Positions 1-6,744 of a stretch of 9,799 nt of DNA are shown here, piece after piece. The translations under genes and the position numbers were made by a program. The stretch spans positions 1-9,799 of the forward strand of contig WSMP01000054.1 in assembly GCA_013316495.1 (NCBI GenBank). The letters are read 5' to 3'. Each line of letters opens with the position of its first letter. Position 1 is the first letter of the stretch. A model generated the notes under the pieces. That model searched no databases. It was given only the letters and a program-made list of their open reading frames with translations, and was not told the DNA's origin. This DNA is from Angelakisella sp. Its GTDB lineage: Bacteria; Bacillota; Clostridia; Oscillospirales; Ruminococcaceae.

Positions 1-1196
1 GCGGAAGCCTCCTCCGGGGGGACAGTCGGGGCGGGCAGCCCCTGGGCCAGAAGGGTATTGAGCTTTGCCTCCAGCCCCTCAATGCGCTCCAGCAGGGCCT
101 CCGGGGATTGGTCCAGCCGCGGGTCGCAAAGGCGGATTGCCGCAAGCTCCAGCTCATCCCGCCGGGAGGAGGTGCGGCTCATGGCGCTTTGGGCCTCCTG
201 GAGGACCCGGACGGCGCGGATAAGCCGGGCCGGAGAAAAATCCTTTGCCTGGAGCCGGTAACGCTCCAGGGTCTCCGGCAGGCAGAGGATAAGCTCCTCC
301 GGCTTTTTGGAGGAGTGAATCATCAGAAGATTTCGGAAGTGCCCCGCCAGCTGGGAGCAAAGGCGGTCGTACTCCACCGCCTGCCCTCCCACTGCGGCGA
401 TGAGATCTATCACCTGGGAAAGCTCCCCCTTTGCCACCCCTGCGGCGATGTCAAAGAGATAATCCTGGGCCACCAGCCCCGCCGCCTCGCTGACGGTGCG
501 CACCGTCACCTCCGGGCTGTGGGCCCGGCAGAGGTCCAGAAGGGACAGGGCGTCCCGCATCCCGCCGTCGGCCAGCCGCCCGATAAGCTGCGCTGCCTCC
601 GGCTCCAGCAAAAAGCCTTCCTCCCCCGCCACATAGGCGAGGCGGCCGGCGATGGCCACGCTGGGGATACGGCGAAAATCGAACCGCTGGCACCGGGAGA
701 TGATAGTGGGGAGCATCTTCTGAATCTCGGTGGTGGCCAGGATAAAGATGACATGCTCCGGCGGCTCCTCCAGCACCTTGAGGAGGGCATTCACCGCCCC
801 CTGGGAGAGCATATGGGCCTCATCCATGATGTAAACCCGGTATTTGGCGATATTGGGGAGGAAGTTGGTCTCCTCCCGCAGGTCCCGGATGCTGTCCACC
901 CCGTTGTTGCTGGCGGCGTCAATCTCCACCACATCCAGAATGTCCTCGCTGTCAATACCCCGGCAGATTTCACACGTCCCGCAGGGGTTCCCGTCCTGTG
1001 GGGAAAGGCAGTTCACCGCCTTTGCAATAAGCCGGGCGCAGCTGGTCTTGCCGGTGCCCCGGCTGCCCACCAGCAGATAGGCGTGGGCGGGGCGGCCCTG
1101 GCGAATCTCGTTTTTCAGGGTGGTGGTGATGGGCTCCTGCCCCACCATATCCTCAAAGCTCTGGGGCCGCCACTTGCGGTAAAGGGCCTGATACAT
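1..1196 (-). CDS. dnaX: DNA polymerase III subunit gamma/tau, N-terminal part (gene runs off the window)
   Basis: This is the clamp-loader ATPase of the replicative DNA polymerase III holoenzyme. It uses ATP to open the beta sliding clamp and place it on primed DNA. The visible 398 codons start MYQALYRKWRP. They show a Walker A loop GSRGTGKTS (about residues 44-52), a C-x8-C-x2-C-x2-C zinc module (about residues 63-78), a Walker B DEAH (about 125-128), the sensor stretch ILATTE (about 152-157) and the arginine-finger SRC motif (about 167-169). The ATG at 1196 follows AAGGAGGTGG at 1215-1206 with 9-nt spacing, which fixes the start. The C-terminal tau region, and any gamma/tau frameshift site, lie outside the window. 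The gene sits 32 nt downstream of the SRP RNA, as in Bacillus subtilis (scr-dnaX). No promoter fits in that gap, so it probably depends on read-through from the RNA gene. Confidence 0.97.
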   Translation of the reverse strand, partial: MYQALYRKWRPQSFEDMVGQEPITTTLKNEIRQGRPAHAYLLVGSRGTGKTSCARLIAKAVNCLSPQDGNPCGTCEICRGIDSEDILDVVEIDAASNNGVDSIRDLREETNFLPNIAKYRVYIMDEAHMLSQGAVNALLKVLEEPPEHVIFILATTEIQKMLPTIISRCQRFDFRRIPSVAIAGRLAYVAGEEGFLLEPEAAQLIGRLADGGMRDALSLLDLCRAHSPEVTVRTVSEAAGLVAQDYLFDIAAGVAKGELSQVIDLIAAVGGQAVEYDRLCSQLAGHFRNLLMIHSSKKPEELILCLPETLERYRLQAKDFSPARLIRAVRVLQEAQSAMSRTSSRRDELELAAIRLCDPRLDQSPEALLERIEGLEAKLNTLLAQGLPAPTVPPEEAS

Positions 1197-1228
1197 GGGG
1201 GCGCTCCACCTCCTTATAATCGGCTACC

Positions 1229-1264
1229 AAAAAAGGACAGACACCCTCTCCCCCAATTGGGGGG
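1229..1264 (-). terminator. 3' end / intrinsic terminator of SRP RNA
   Basis: The transcript ends in a CCCCC-AATT-GGGGG hairpin (arms about 1264-1250), then TGTCTGTCC, which closes the long helix with GGATAGACA at 1424-1416, then six U (1234-1229). A U run directly after a long paired helix fits an intrinsic terminator. Termination must be partial if dnaX is read from the same promoter. Confidence 0.55.
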
Positions 1265-1465
1265 AGGAAGGGAATACCCTCTGCCATGCGGAAACCGGCT
1301 TGCTGCGGCACCCGCAGGACATCGCTTAATGCTGCTCGGTTCCCCGCCTGACATGGTTCACGACGCCGCGTCGCACAGGGCCGGTTCACCGCATGGCACA
1401 AAGCATTCCCCTGCTTGTCTATCCTTTGGTTGGCTGGGGAGCCGGCCCCTGCCACAGACCGGCTC
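1229..1465 (-). ncRNA. ffs: Signal recognition particle RNA (SRP RNA, ffs/scr), about 237 nt
   Basis: SRP RNA scaffolds Ffh and directs ribosomes making membrane proteins to FtsY and the translocon. The diagnostic domain IV lies at 1331-1350 on the minus strand: CAGG-CGG-GGAA-CCG-AGCAGC, with a GGAA tetraloop at 1343-1340. It is preceded by TGAACCATGT and followed by ATTAAG, as in B. subtilis scRNA. A long rod encloses it: the 10-nt arms TGCCATGCGG (1398-1389) and CCGCATGGCA (1291-1282) pair perfectly, GGGAAT (1410-1405) pairs with ATTCCC (1275-1270), and GGATAGACA (1424-1416) pairs with TGTCTGTCC (1243-1235) just before six U. The 5' end is inferred from the promoter and the 3' end from the U run. 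The first 40 nt form a GC-rich hairpin region where larger Firmicutes SRP RNAs carry an Alu domain, but the familiar Bacillus Alu sequence is not recognisable. Domain IV is near certain; the ends are approximate. Confidence 0.9.
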
Positions 1466-1471
1466 TTCCCT

Positions 1472-1500
1472 ATTATACACAGTTCCACCGGAAAACTCAA
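1472..1500 (-). promoter_or_regulatory. Sigma-A promoter of the SRP RNA (and probably dnaX)
   Basis: TTGAGT (1500-1495) and a perfect TATAAT (1477-1472) are separated by exactly 17 nt. A run of seven A on the transcribed strand sense (1508-1502) lies just upstream of the -35 box and could act as an UP element. The predicted start is about 1465, immediately before the first SRP RNA hairpin. This is the best sigma-A promoter match I found in the window, as expected for an abundant stable RNA. Confidence 0.85.
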
Positions 1501-1528
1501 GGCTTTTTTTCGGGAGATGACAACCGGA

Positions 1529-2101
1529 TTACTGGGCCATCCCCAAACCGATGGCCTCCGCCACCTCCTGCATCCCCTTGATGGTCTCGGTGATAACAGT
1601 GTCCAGGTCCATCCCCAGGCGTTCTGCCCCCTGGAGTATCACCTCCCGGTTGACCCCGGCAGCAAAGCGCTTGTCCTTGAACTTCTTTTTCACGCTCTTC
1701 AGCTCCATGTCCATAACGCTGTGGGAAGGGCGCATCAGGGCGGCGGCGGTGATGAGGCCGGAAAGCTCGTCAATGGTGAAGAGCACCCTTTCCATTTGGG
1801 ACTGGGGCTCAATGTCGCAGCAGAGGCCGTAGCCGTGGCTGGCGGTGGCCCGGATAATCACCTCGTCGGCTCCCGCCTCCCGGAGAATCTCCTGCTCCTT
1901 CACACAGTGCTGCTCTGGGTATTTTTCGTAGTCCAGGTCGTGGAGCAGCCCCACCACCCCCCAAAGCTCCGGGTCCTCCCTAGGGTAAAGGCCGGCAAAG
2001 TGGCGCATTACACCCTCCACCGTCAGGGCGTGCTTTTGCAGGGAATCGCTTTCGTTGTACTGGGTGAGAAGCTCCCAGGCTTTTTCACGGGTCGGGTTCA
2101 T
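1529..2101 (-). CDS. HD-domain protein, probable metal-dependent phosphohydrolase
   Basis: This 190-residue soluble protein carries the HD superfamily pattern: His24, the adjacent His54-Asp55 in LLHDLDY, His89 in ATASHGYG, and Asp111 in TIDELSGLI. In this family such residues bind divalent metals and hydrolyse phosphate esters, often of nucleotides. It resembles the short, stand-alone HDIG-type proteins common in Clostridia, whose substrates are mostly unknown, so I name no substrate. There is no signal peptide or membrane segment. The ATG at 2101 has AAAGGAG upstream with about 10-nt spacing. A promoter directly upstream (2139-2167) suggests it is expressed separately from the CPBP gene before it. 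Its stop is 28 nt from the -35 box of the SRP RNA promoter, and no terminator is visible between them. Confidence 0.88.
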   Translation of the reverse strand: MNPTREKAWELLTQYNESDSLQKHALTVEGVMRHFAGLYPREDPELWGVVGLLHDLDYEKYPEQHCVKEQEILREAGADEVIIRATASHGYGLCCDIEPQSQMERVLFTIDELSGLITAAALMRPSHSVMDMELKSVKKKFKDKRFAAGVNREVILQGAERLGMDLDTVITETIKGMQEVAEAIGLGMAQ

Positions 2102-2138
2102 GACACAGCAGCTCCTTTTTCATTTGCTTTGTTGCTTT

Positions 2139-2167
2139 ACTATAACACAGCTTTGGGGAGAAATCAA
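2139..2167 (-). promoter_or_regulatory. Probable sigma-A promoter of the HD-domain gene
   Basis: TTGATT (2167-2162) and TATAGT (2144-2139) are separated by 17 nt. A TG dinucleotide one base ahead of the -10 box gives an extended -10. The -35 box overlaps the last codons of the CPBP gene. The distance to the start codon at 2101 is normal for a short leader. Confidence 0.6.
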
Positions 2168-3021
2168 CCACCGCCGGAGGCTTTCTCCCGCCGCCCTTTT
2201 TGACGGTACAAAATCCATACAAGGCCGAAGGACAGGAGCTGGGCCAGAAGGACCCGGAGAATCTGCCACTCATCGGCGCCGTTTGCGGTGACCACATGGA
2301 GCATATTGGTCGCAATTGTATTGTTAAACAGGTGGTCGCCAATTCCCGCCCACAGGCTCCCTGTCCCACGGTAAAGAAGGCCCCATTTCACCCCCATCAG
2401 CCCCGAAAGAACCAGGTATCCGCACCCCATTCCAACCATCGCCCCAAAGGTCATTTCGCCATCCAGGTAGCTCCTTAGTGGCATCACCAGGTGCCACACG
2501 CCAAACAAAGCGGCGGCTACCAGATTGGACACCCTAAAAGACCATCTTGCAGCGAACGCTTTGATAAACAGTCCCCGGAAGATGCCCTCCTCCATCCACA
2601 CATTGACAAGATTAACAAAAAGGCAGAGAAGAAAGAAGGTAGTCTCCTGGTTTTTGGCGGAGGCACCGGTTAGGGAGAATCCGCTGACGTAAAGCTCCAG
2701 CCGGGCAGGGACACCCTGGGCTGCAAGAAGCGCCAGCTCAACCCCATAGGAGACAGCGAAGCAAAGGCCCCCAAGGAGCAGGCCCTTTTGGAGGTTTTCT
2801 ATCCAGCGCTCCTTCCGGAAACCGATATCGTCCCAAGGGCGCCCTGCCATCTTTAGCAGCACCGCCAGCGCGGCGATTCCAAACACCTTGTGCAGAATAT
2901 TTTCCCCAAGGAGCGTTTGGTCTGTCCGAAGCCCAAAGTATTCCACACACCGGGCAAGCAGGCACAGAAGAAACAAAACAACACACCAGCTGCTCTGTCT
3001 ATTTTTTATGTACAATCTCAT
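2164..3021 (-). CDS. CPBP (CAAX/Abi) family intramembrane metalloprotease homologue
   Basis: This multi-pass membrane protein of about 285 residues contains the three conserved motifs of the CPBP/Rce1 family, counted from MRLYIKNRQ: EEGIFRG (Glu144, Glu145, Arg149), FGVWH (Phe173, His177) and GDHLFNN (His230 to Asn234). In family members these residues form the zinc-dependent proteolytic site inside the membrane. Bacterial relatives act in bacteriocin self-immunity, peptide maturation or unknown roles; no bacteriocin precursor is visible nearby, so I do not assign one. The start is uncertain. ATG 3021 begins just before the first hydrophobic segment but lacks a clear Shine-Dalgarno. ATG 3072 or GTG 3069 overlaps the stop of the upstream gene and has GGAGGA almost touching it, which would give an extra 16-17 residues by translational coupling. 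Confidence 0.88.
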   Translation of the reverse strand: MRLYIKNRQSSWCVVLFLLCLLARCVEYFGLRTDQTLLGENILHKVFGIAALAVLLKMAGRPWDDIGFRKERWIENLQKGLLLGGLCFAVSYGVELALLAAQGVPARLELYVSGFSLTGASAKNQETTFFLLCLFVNLVNVWMEEGIFRGLFIKAFAARWSFRVSNLVAAALFGVWHLVMPLRSYLDGEMTFGAMVGMGCGYLVLSGLMGVKWGLLYRGTGSLWAGIGDHLFNNTIATNMLHVVTANGADEWQILRVLLAQLLSFGLVWILYRQKGRREKASGGG

Positions 3022-3065
3022 CGTCAAGCTGTTTTCCGCCCCTCTTCCCCTCTGCCTTTGGGTAT

Positions 3066-3578
3066 TCACCATTCCTCCGAAGGGAGCAGCAGCGGCGCCC
3101 CCTGCCACATCAGCTGGGGCATTTCCGGCAGGGGCTGGAGGTAGATAAGGATGGTCTGGTCATCCCCCCAGCGGCCGGATTCCGGCTTCCGGGTGAGGAC
3201 GGTGACATGGTAGAAGCCGTCCGGCAGCTTCACCACCTGGTCCGGCGGGCAGCTTTTGGGGAAGTCCGAAAGCCAAAAAAGATCGGTGACCCAAATCTCC
3301 CCGCCCCGAATCTCCACCCCTAGGCGGAGAGCCACCGGGTATTCCCCGCCGGTCTCCTCGTCCGGGTAGCCCCCCAAAAAGCGCAGGTGGTAGTTCCCAG
3401 GGCTGCCGGTGCAGAAGGCGGTGACATCCCCGGCCCGCACATGGCGGCCGATGTCCTCCGGGCGGACAAATTCTTCCATCAGGAAGTTGCTTCCCTCCGG
3501 GATGCCGGTGGTCATCCCTGGGGAAAAGAGGGCAATCCCCGGCCCGCTGGTGGAAAGCTGCATCTCGGTGTCGTTCAT
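3066..3578 (-). CDS. Unrecognised 170-residue protein coupled to the MmcQ/YjbR-like gene
   Basis: I do not recognise this family. It is a soluble, acidic-to-neutral protein with no signal peptide or membrane segment. It is rich in Gly, Pro and aromatic residues and reads as mostly beta: VALRLGVEIRGGEIWVTDLF (about 82-101) is followed by LPDGFYHVTVLTRKP (about 118-132), WGDDQTILIYLQ (about 137-148) and a hydrophobic, Pro-rich tail. The alternating pattern suggests a small beta-sandwich domain. The ATG at 3578 overlaps the TGA of the MmcQ/YjbR-like gene by four bases (ATGA), so the two are almost certainly co-translated and probably related in function. Its own stop (3068-3066) overlaps candidate starts of the CPBP gene. 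The coding sequence has normal wobble GC and no frameshift. It could be an accessory or immunity-like protein, but that is only a guess. Confidence 0.85.
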   Translation of the reverse strand: MNDTEMQLSTSGPGIALFSPGMTTGIPEGSNFLMEEFVRPEDIGRHVRAGDVTAFCTGSPGNYHLRFLGGYPDEETGGEYPVALRLGVEIRGGEIWVTDLFWLSDFPKSCPPDQVVKLPDGFYHVTVLTRKPESGRWGDDQTILIYLQPLPEMPQLMWQGAPLLLPSEEW

Positions 3579-3952
3579 GGCTTTTTCCGTCCTTTCGGTC
3601 TGGTGAGGTCGTAGCTAATGCCCAGCAGCCAGAAGATATCCTCCTCCGGCACTGTGCCGTCCAGGCGGATGCTCACCCAGTTCCCCTTGCTCATATGGTA
3701 GGCGGGAAGGTAGCCCTCCTTTCCCAGAAGGGAGCCCAGCAGCACCGGGCCGCACTTCAGGTTCAGGATATCCACCGTCCCCTCGCCGGGGATTCCCAGC
3801 CTCTGGCGGGGGAGATTCATCAGGACGCCGTACCATTTGGCGCCGCTTTGGTGCCGCAGCACCCCATCGTTTGGGGATTTGGGCCAGAGGTACTCCGGCT
3901 GGGTCCCAAACTGCTCCAGGGCGTACCGGAGCACATTCTCTCTCGTTGTCAT
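3575..3952 (-). CDS. MmcQ/YjbR family protein
   Basis: This small 125-residue protein belongs to the MmcQ/YjbR family, which has a CyaY-like alpha/beta fold often annotated as DNA-binding, although the cellular role is not settled. Family hallmarks are visible: RHQSGAKWYGVLM (about 33-45), NLKCGP (64-69), PAYHMSKGNWVSIRLDG (83-99) and a C-terminal SYDL (113-116). Length is typical. The ATG at 3952 is preceded by GGGAGG with about 7-nt spacing. That ribosome binding site lies in a short hairpin (CTCCC-AGAC-GGGAG, 3974-3961), which might modulate translation. The next gene overlaps it by four bases. It follows the DHHW gene by 40 nt with no U-tract terminator between them, so it could be on the same transcript as the acylation genes, although the functions are not obviously linked. 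Confidence 0.9.
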   Translation of the reverse strand: MTTRENVLRYALEQFGTQPEYLWPKSPNDGVLRHQSGAKWYGVLMNLPRQRLGIPGEGTVDILNLKCGPVLLGSLLGKEGYLPAYHMSKGNWVSIRLDGTVPEEDIFWLLGISYDLTRPKGRKKP

Positions 3953-3992
3953 AACGCATCCTCCCGTCTGGGAGCCGGCCGGCCCGGCCCAG

Positions 3993-5249
3993 CTAATAGG
4001 TGATGCGGGAGAAGTTGCGATCCTCCTGGAAGGTGTCGAAGTTATAGAGAATCAGCACATCATCAAACTGGTTTTCCGCCAGGACCTCGCTGACCTTGAA
4101 GGTCATGTTCCGCAGGTCCGCCACCCACACCTCATCGTAGCTGTAGGTGAGGAAGGGGGCCAGGCAGTTGCCGTAGCTGTCCTTCACCAGCAGCACCCGG
4201 CTGGTCTCCCCCTCCCGATGGGCCTTGTTGTTCCCGCTCTTTATAACGGTAAGTCCATTATTGCCGTAGAGGAAGGCGGCATATTTATCCCGTGTCTGGA
4301 GCTTTTCCAGCTGGTAAAGGCCGGTGACCTCCGCCCGCGAGCCGTCCGTCTGGAGGACGGTGCGCTCCCCGTCGATGGTCACATCCTCCACCGGGATATC
4401 ATACCACACCAGGGTATCCGGCAGGGCGTTAAAGTTCTTGCTTTTGTTGTAGTAGGTGCCCAAAAAGCCCGGCTCCTCCCGACGCAGGGGGGCCAGCTCC
4501 TCCAGGGTGACGTAAGGGAGGTTGCGGGATTCGCAGTAGGCCCGGTAGCCCACCCAGGCCCCCTCTGTGGTCCAGTGGTGGTCGGTGCGGTAGGAGACCT
4601 GCCGCTCCTTTGCCGCCTCCCGCAAGGGGGTCACTAGGTCCAGGGTGGAAAGGTCATCCCCTGTAAACTGGCGGTACAGCGCCCCGATTGCCCCCTGCTG
4701 CTCCACGTTGGGGAGCCCCGCCGGCAGGCCCTCCGGCCGGATACCGTAGGAATTGGGGGCGATGGCGGCGGTAATATGCCCCGGATAGGTGACGGCAAAG
4801 GTATTCAGAAAACCGATGTTGCGCCCCAGCTGGGCGGCGTTTACCACCGGCAGGGCGGGCGTATCCGAGCCATCCCCCCCAAAACCGGCGCCGTTCTGGC
4901 GGTTCTCCCCCAGGGCGGGATCCAGGAGCTTGTTATAGATGTACCGGTCCGCCCCGTACACCACCCCGTTGTTTTCCGTCTTGCCCAGGGCGGATTCAAA
5001 GACCGACTTTAGGGTAATCCACTGGTCCCGGCCCACAAACTGGTCGTTGATGTATTCCTCGTACTCCTTGGTGTAGCGGTTTTCCACCAGGGATTCCAGG
5101 GAGAAGACGGGCTTTTGCTTCAGCTTGCGGTTTTCCAGCTCGCTGTAGGGGTTGCTGGTAAAGCAGAGGTCCAGAAGAAACAGTCCTCCCATCACCAGGG
5201 CGAAGAGCAGCAGGAGGGGGTACTCCCGCAAAAATTTTTTCAGCTTCAT
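3993..5249 (-). CDS. DHHW family protein, AlgX/AlgJ-like SGNH acyltransferase partner of MBOAT
   Basis: This 418-residue membrane-anchored protein has a short cytoplasmic N-terminus, one transmembrane segment (about residues 10-30) and a large extracytoplasmic domain. It shows the naming DHHW motif in RTDHHWTTEG (Asp223 to Trp226) and a late KDSYGN block (356-361). By analogy with AlgX, Asp223, His225 and Ser358 would form the catalytic triad that transfers an acyl group to an exported polymer. It lies 19 nt downstream of the MBOAT gene and is almost certainly co-transcribed. I chose ATG 5249, not the GTG at 5258, because AAAGGAG (about 5266-5260) is 10 nt from the ATG but only about 1 nt from the GTG. 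The acceptor polymer is unknown; no glycosyltransferase lies in the window. Confidence 0.92.
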   Translation of the reverse strand: MKLKKFLREYPLLLLFALVMGGLFLLDLCFTSNPYSELENRKLKQKPVFSLESLVENRYTKEYEEYINDQFVGRDQWITLKSVFESALGKTENNGVVYGADRYIYNKLLDPALGENRQNGAGFGGDGSDTPALPVVNAAQLGRNIGFLNTFAVTYPGHITAAIAPNSYGIRPEGLPAGLPNVEQQGAIGALYRQFTGDDLSTLDLVTPLREAAKERQVSYRTDHHWTTEGAWVGYRAYCESRNLPYVTLEELAPLRREEPGFLGTYYNKSKNFNALPDTLVWYDIPVEDVTIDGERTVLQTDGSRAEVTGLYQLEKLQTRDKYAAFLYGNNGLTVIKSGNNKAHREGETSRVLLVKDSYGNCLAPFLTYSYDEVWVADLRNMTFKVSEVLAENQFDDVLILYNFDTFQEDRNFSRITY

Positions 5250-5268
5250 GGGGTACACGCTCCTTTCA

Positions 5269-6648
5269 TTAAAATCTGAAGTAGAGGAAGGGGTTATAGG
5301 TGGCGTCCTCCAGGTAGGCGATGCTGGCGATGAGCACCACCAGCAGGCTGAGATTTTTCAGCCATCCCAGCCGCCTGCCCCACCGGGCCTCCAGCTGTGC
5401 CAGGAGGGGGGTGGAAAGGACCGCCGCCAGCAGAAAGGTGACGCCGTAGTTGCGCAGGTAGTAGACCCACTCGCCCCCGGCCCGGAAGGAGAACATGGCG
5501 GTGAGGAAACGCCCCAGGGCGGCAAAGTCGGTGATGGCGAAGATGGCCCAGCTGATCACCACCAAAAAGAGCAGGTAGACATGGCCCAAAAGACGGCTCT
5601 TTTCCAGATGGGAAAGGAGAAAGAGCTTTTCCAGCACCAGGAAGACGAAGAAATAAAGCCCCCACAGCACGAAGTTCCAGCTGGCCCCATGCCACAGGCC
5701 GGTGGCGGCCCACACCACAAAGAGATTAAAGACCTGGCGGGGGAAGGTACAGCGGTTGCCCCCCAGGGGGATATAAAGGTATTCCCGGAACCAGGAGCCC
5801 AGGGTCATATGCCACCGCCGCCAAAAGCTGGTGACGCTTTTGGCGATGTAAGGGTCGTTAAAGTTCTGGGGGAAACGAAAGCCCAGCATCCGCCCCAGAC
5901 CAATAGCCATCTGGGAATAGCCGGAGAAATCGAAGTAAATCTGAAAGGTGTAGGCCAGGATGCCCAGCCAGGCCAGGGGGGTGGAGATGGCGTCAAAGTT
6001 CATGGCGGAAACCTCGGTCCAAAGGGCGCCGATGTTGTTGGCAATAAGAACCTTCCGTCCCAATCCCCGGATGAAGATATCAATGCCCTCCTGGACATCC
6101 GCCAGGGTGATAACGCGGCTTTTCAGCTCCCGGTTCACATCGGTGTACCGGACGATGGGCCCGGCGATAAGCTGGGGGAAGAGCACCACAAAGGCGCCAA
6201 AGTCGATGATATTTTTTTCCGCCGGAACCTTCCCCCGGTAGACGTCGATGGTATAGGACATCGTTTGGAAGGTGTAAAAGCTGATGCCCAAGGGCAGGGT
6301 GAGGGAGAGGGTGGGGAGGGAAAGCCCTGTCAGCGACCCCAGGTTCCCTAAAAGAAAGTTGGTGTACTTGAAGAAGCCCAGCATCCCCAAATTGAAGACC
6401 ACCGAAAGGGTGAGAAAGGCCCGGCAGGCGGTTTTATTCCCCCGGTGCTTCTGGATGCCGTTGCTGGCGATGTAGTCCACCAGAATGGAGGCCACCATAA
6501 TGGGAAAATACCGCACCTCCCCCCAGGAGTAGAAAATCAGGCTTTCGATTAGAAGCACCAGATTTTTATACCGGCGGGGGGCCAGATAATAGACCGCCAT
6601 CGCCACCGGGAAGAAGCGAAACAGAAACAAGATACTGCTGAATACCAT
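5269..6648 (-). CDS. MBOAT family O-acyltransferase (AlgI/PatA/DltB type)
   Basis: This polytopic membrane protein of 459 residues is rich in hydrophobic segments from end to end, which is the normal length and shape for AlgI-like MBOAT proteins. Conserved features are LPLGISFYTFQTMSYTIDVY (118-137), FPQLIAGPIVRY (157-168), YFDFSGYSQMAIGLG (238-252), SFWRRWHMTLGSWFREYLYI (274-293) and ATGLWHGASWNFVLWG (315-330). His320 in LWHGASW corresponds to the catalytic histidine of the family, and His280 is the second conserved one. Such proteins pass an acyl group, often acetyl, across the membrane to a periplasmic or cell-surface partner, here probably the adjacent DHHW protein. The ATG at 6648 is preceded by TGGAGGA with about 5-nt spacing. 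The target could be an exopolysaccharide, peptidoglycan or wall polymer; nothing in the window decides this. Confidence 0.95.
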   Translation of the reverse strand: MVFSSILFLFRFFPVAMAVYYLAPRRYKNLVLLIESLIFYSWGEVRYFPIMVASILVDYIASNGIQKHRGNKTACRAFLTLSVVFNLGMLGFFKYTNFLLGNLGSLTGLSLPTLSLTLPLGISFYTFQTMSYTIDVYRGKVPAEKNIIDFGAFVVLFPQLIAGPIVRYTDVNRELKSRVITLADVQEGIDIFIRGLGRKVLIANNIGALWTEVSAMNFDAISTPLAWLGILAYTFQIYFDFSGYSQMAIGLGRMLGFRFPQNFNDPYIAKSVTSFWRRWHMTLGSWFREYLYIPLGGNRCTFPRQVFNLFVVWAATGLWHGASWNFVLWGLYFFVFLVLEKLFLLSHLEKSRLLGHVYLLFLVVISWAIFAITDFAALGRFLTAMFSFRAGGEWVYYLRNYGVTFLLAAVLSTPLLAQLEARWGRRLGWLKNLSLLVVLIASIAYLEDATYNPFLYFRF

Positions 6649-6681
6649 AGCCGTCCTCCAGATAAATCTTACTGCTTATAT

Positions 6682-6709
6682 AGTATATCAGCTTGTTCTA
6701 AAATTTCCA
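6682..6709 (-). promoter_or_regulatory. Possible promoter of the MBOAT-DHHW operon
   Basis: TGGAAA (6709-6704) and TATACT (6687-6682) are separated by 16 nt in the 96-bp spacer before the MBOAT start. The -10 box is good and the -35 box is four of six. The -35 box lies in one arm of an AT-rich inverted repeat (6700-6726). Confidence 0.4.
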
Positions 6710-6726
6710 GCCCCTCCAGAAATTTT
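6700..6726. repeat. Perfect 8-bp inverted repeat between the ABC-F and MBOAT genes
   Basis: AAAATTTC at 6700-6707 and GAAATTTT at 6719-6726 are perfect inverted repeats around an 11-nt spacer. The stem is AT-rich and has no U run after it on the minus strand, so it is a poor intrinsic terminator. Because it overlaps the candidate -35 box of the MBOAT operon it could instead be an operator, or simply a weak terminator of the ABC-F transcript. Confidence 0.5.
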
Positions 6727-6744
6727 CATGCCGCCGCCTCTCCC

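Noticed and set aside
108..1520. 470-codon plus-strand open frame antisense to dnaX and the SRP RNA
   Set aside because: It is a shadow: the minus strand encodes an unmistakable DnaX with all motifs and an SRP RNA, and the plus-strand product is Pro/Gly/His-rich with no recognisable domain.
2164..3108. CPBP protein start at 3108 (314 residues)
   Set aside because: No ribosome binding site precedes 3108 and it would sit well inside the upstream gene; 3021, or the coupled 3072/3069, are better.
3615..3959. 114-codon minus-strand open frame overlapping the MmcQ/YjbR-like gene
   Set aside because: It is in another frame of a gene with clear family motifs, and its product is Pro/Gly/Arg-rich without a domain.
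5152..6351. 399-codon plus-strand open frame antisense to the MBOAT gene
   Set aside because: The minus strand has the conserved MBOAT motifs in order; the plus-strand product is a Gln/Gly/Lys-rich shadow.
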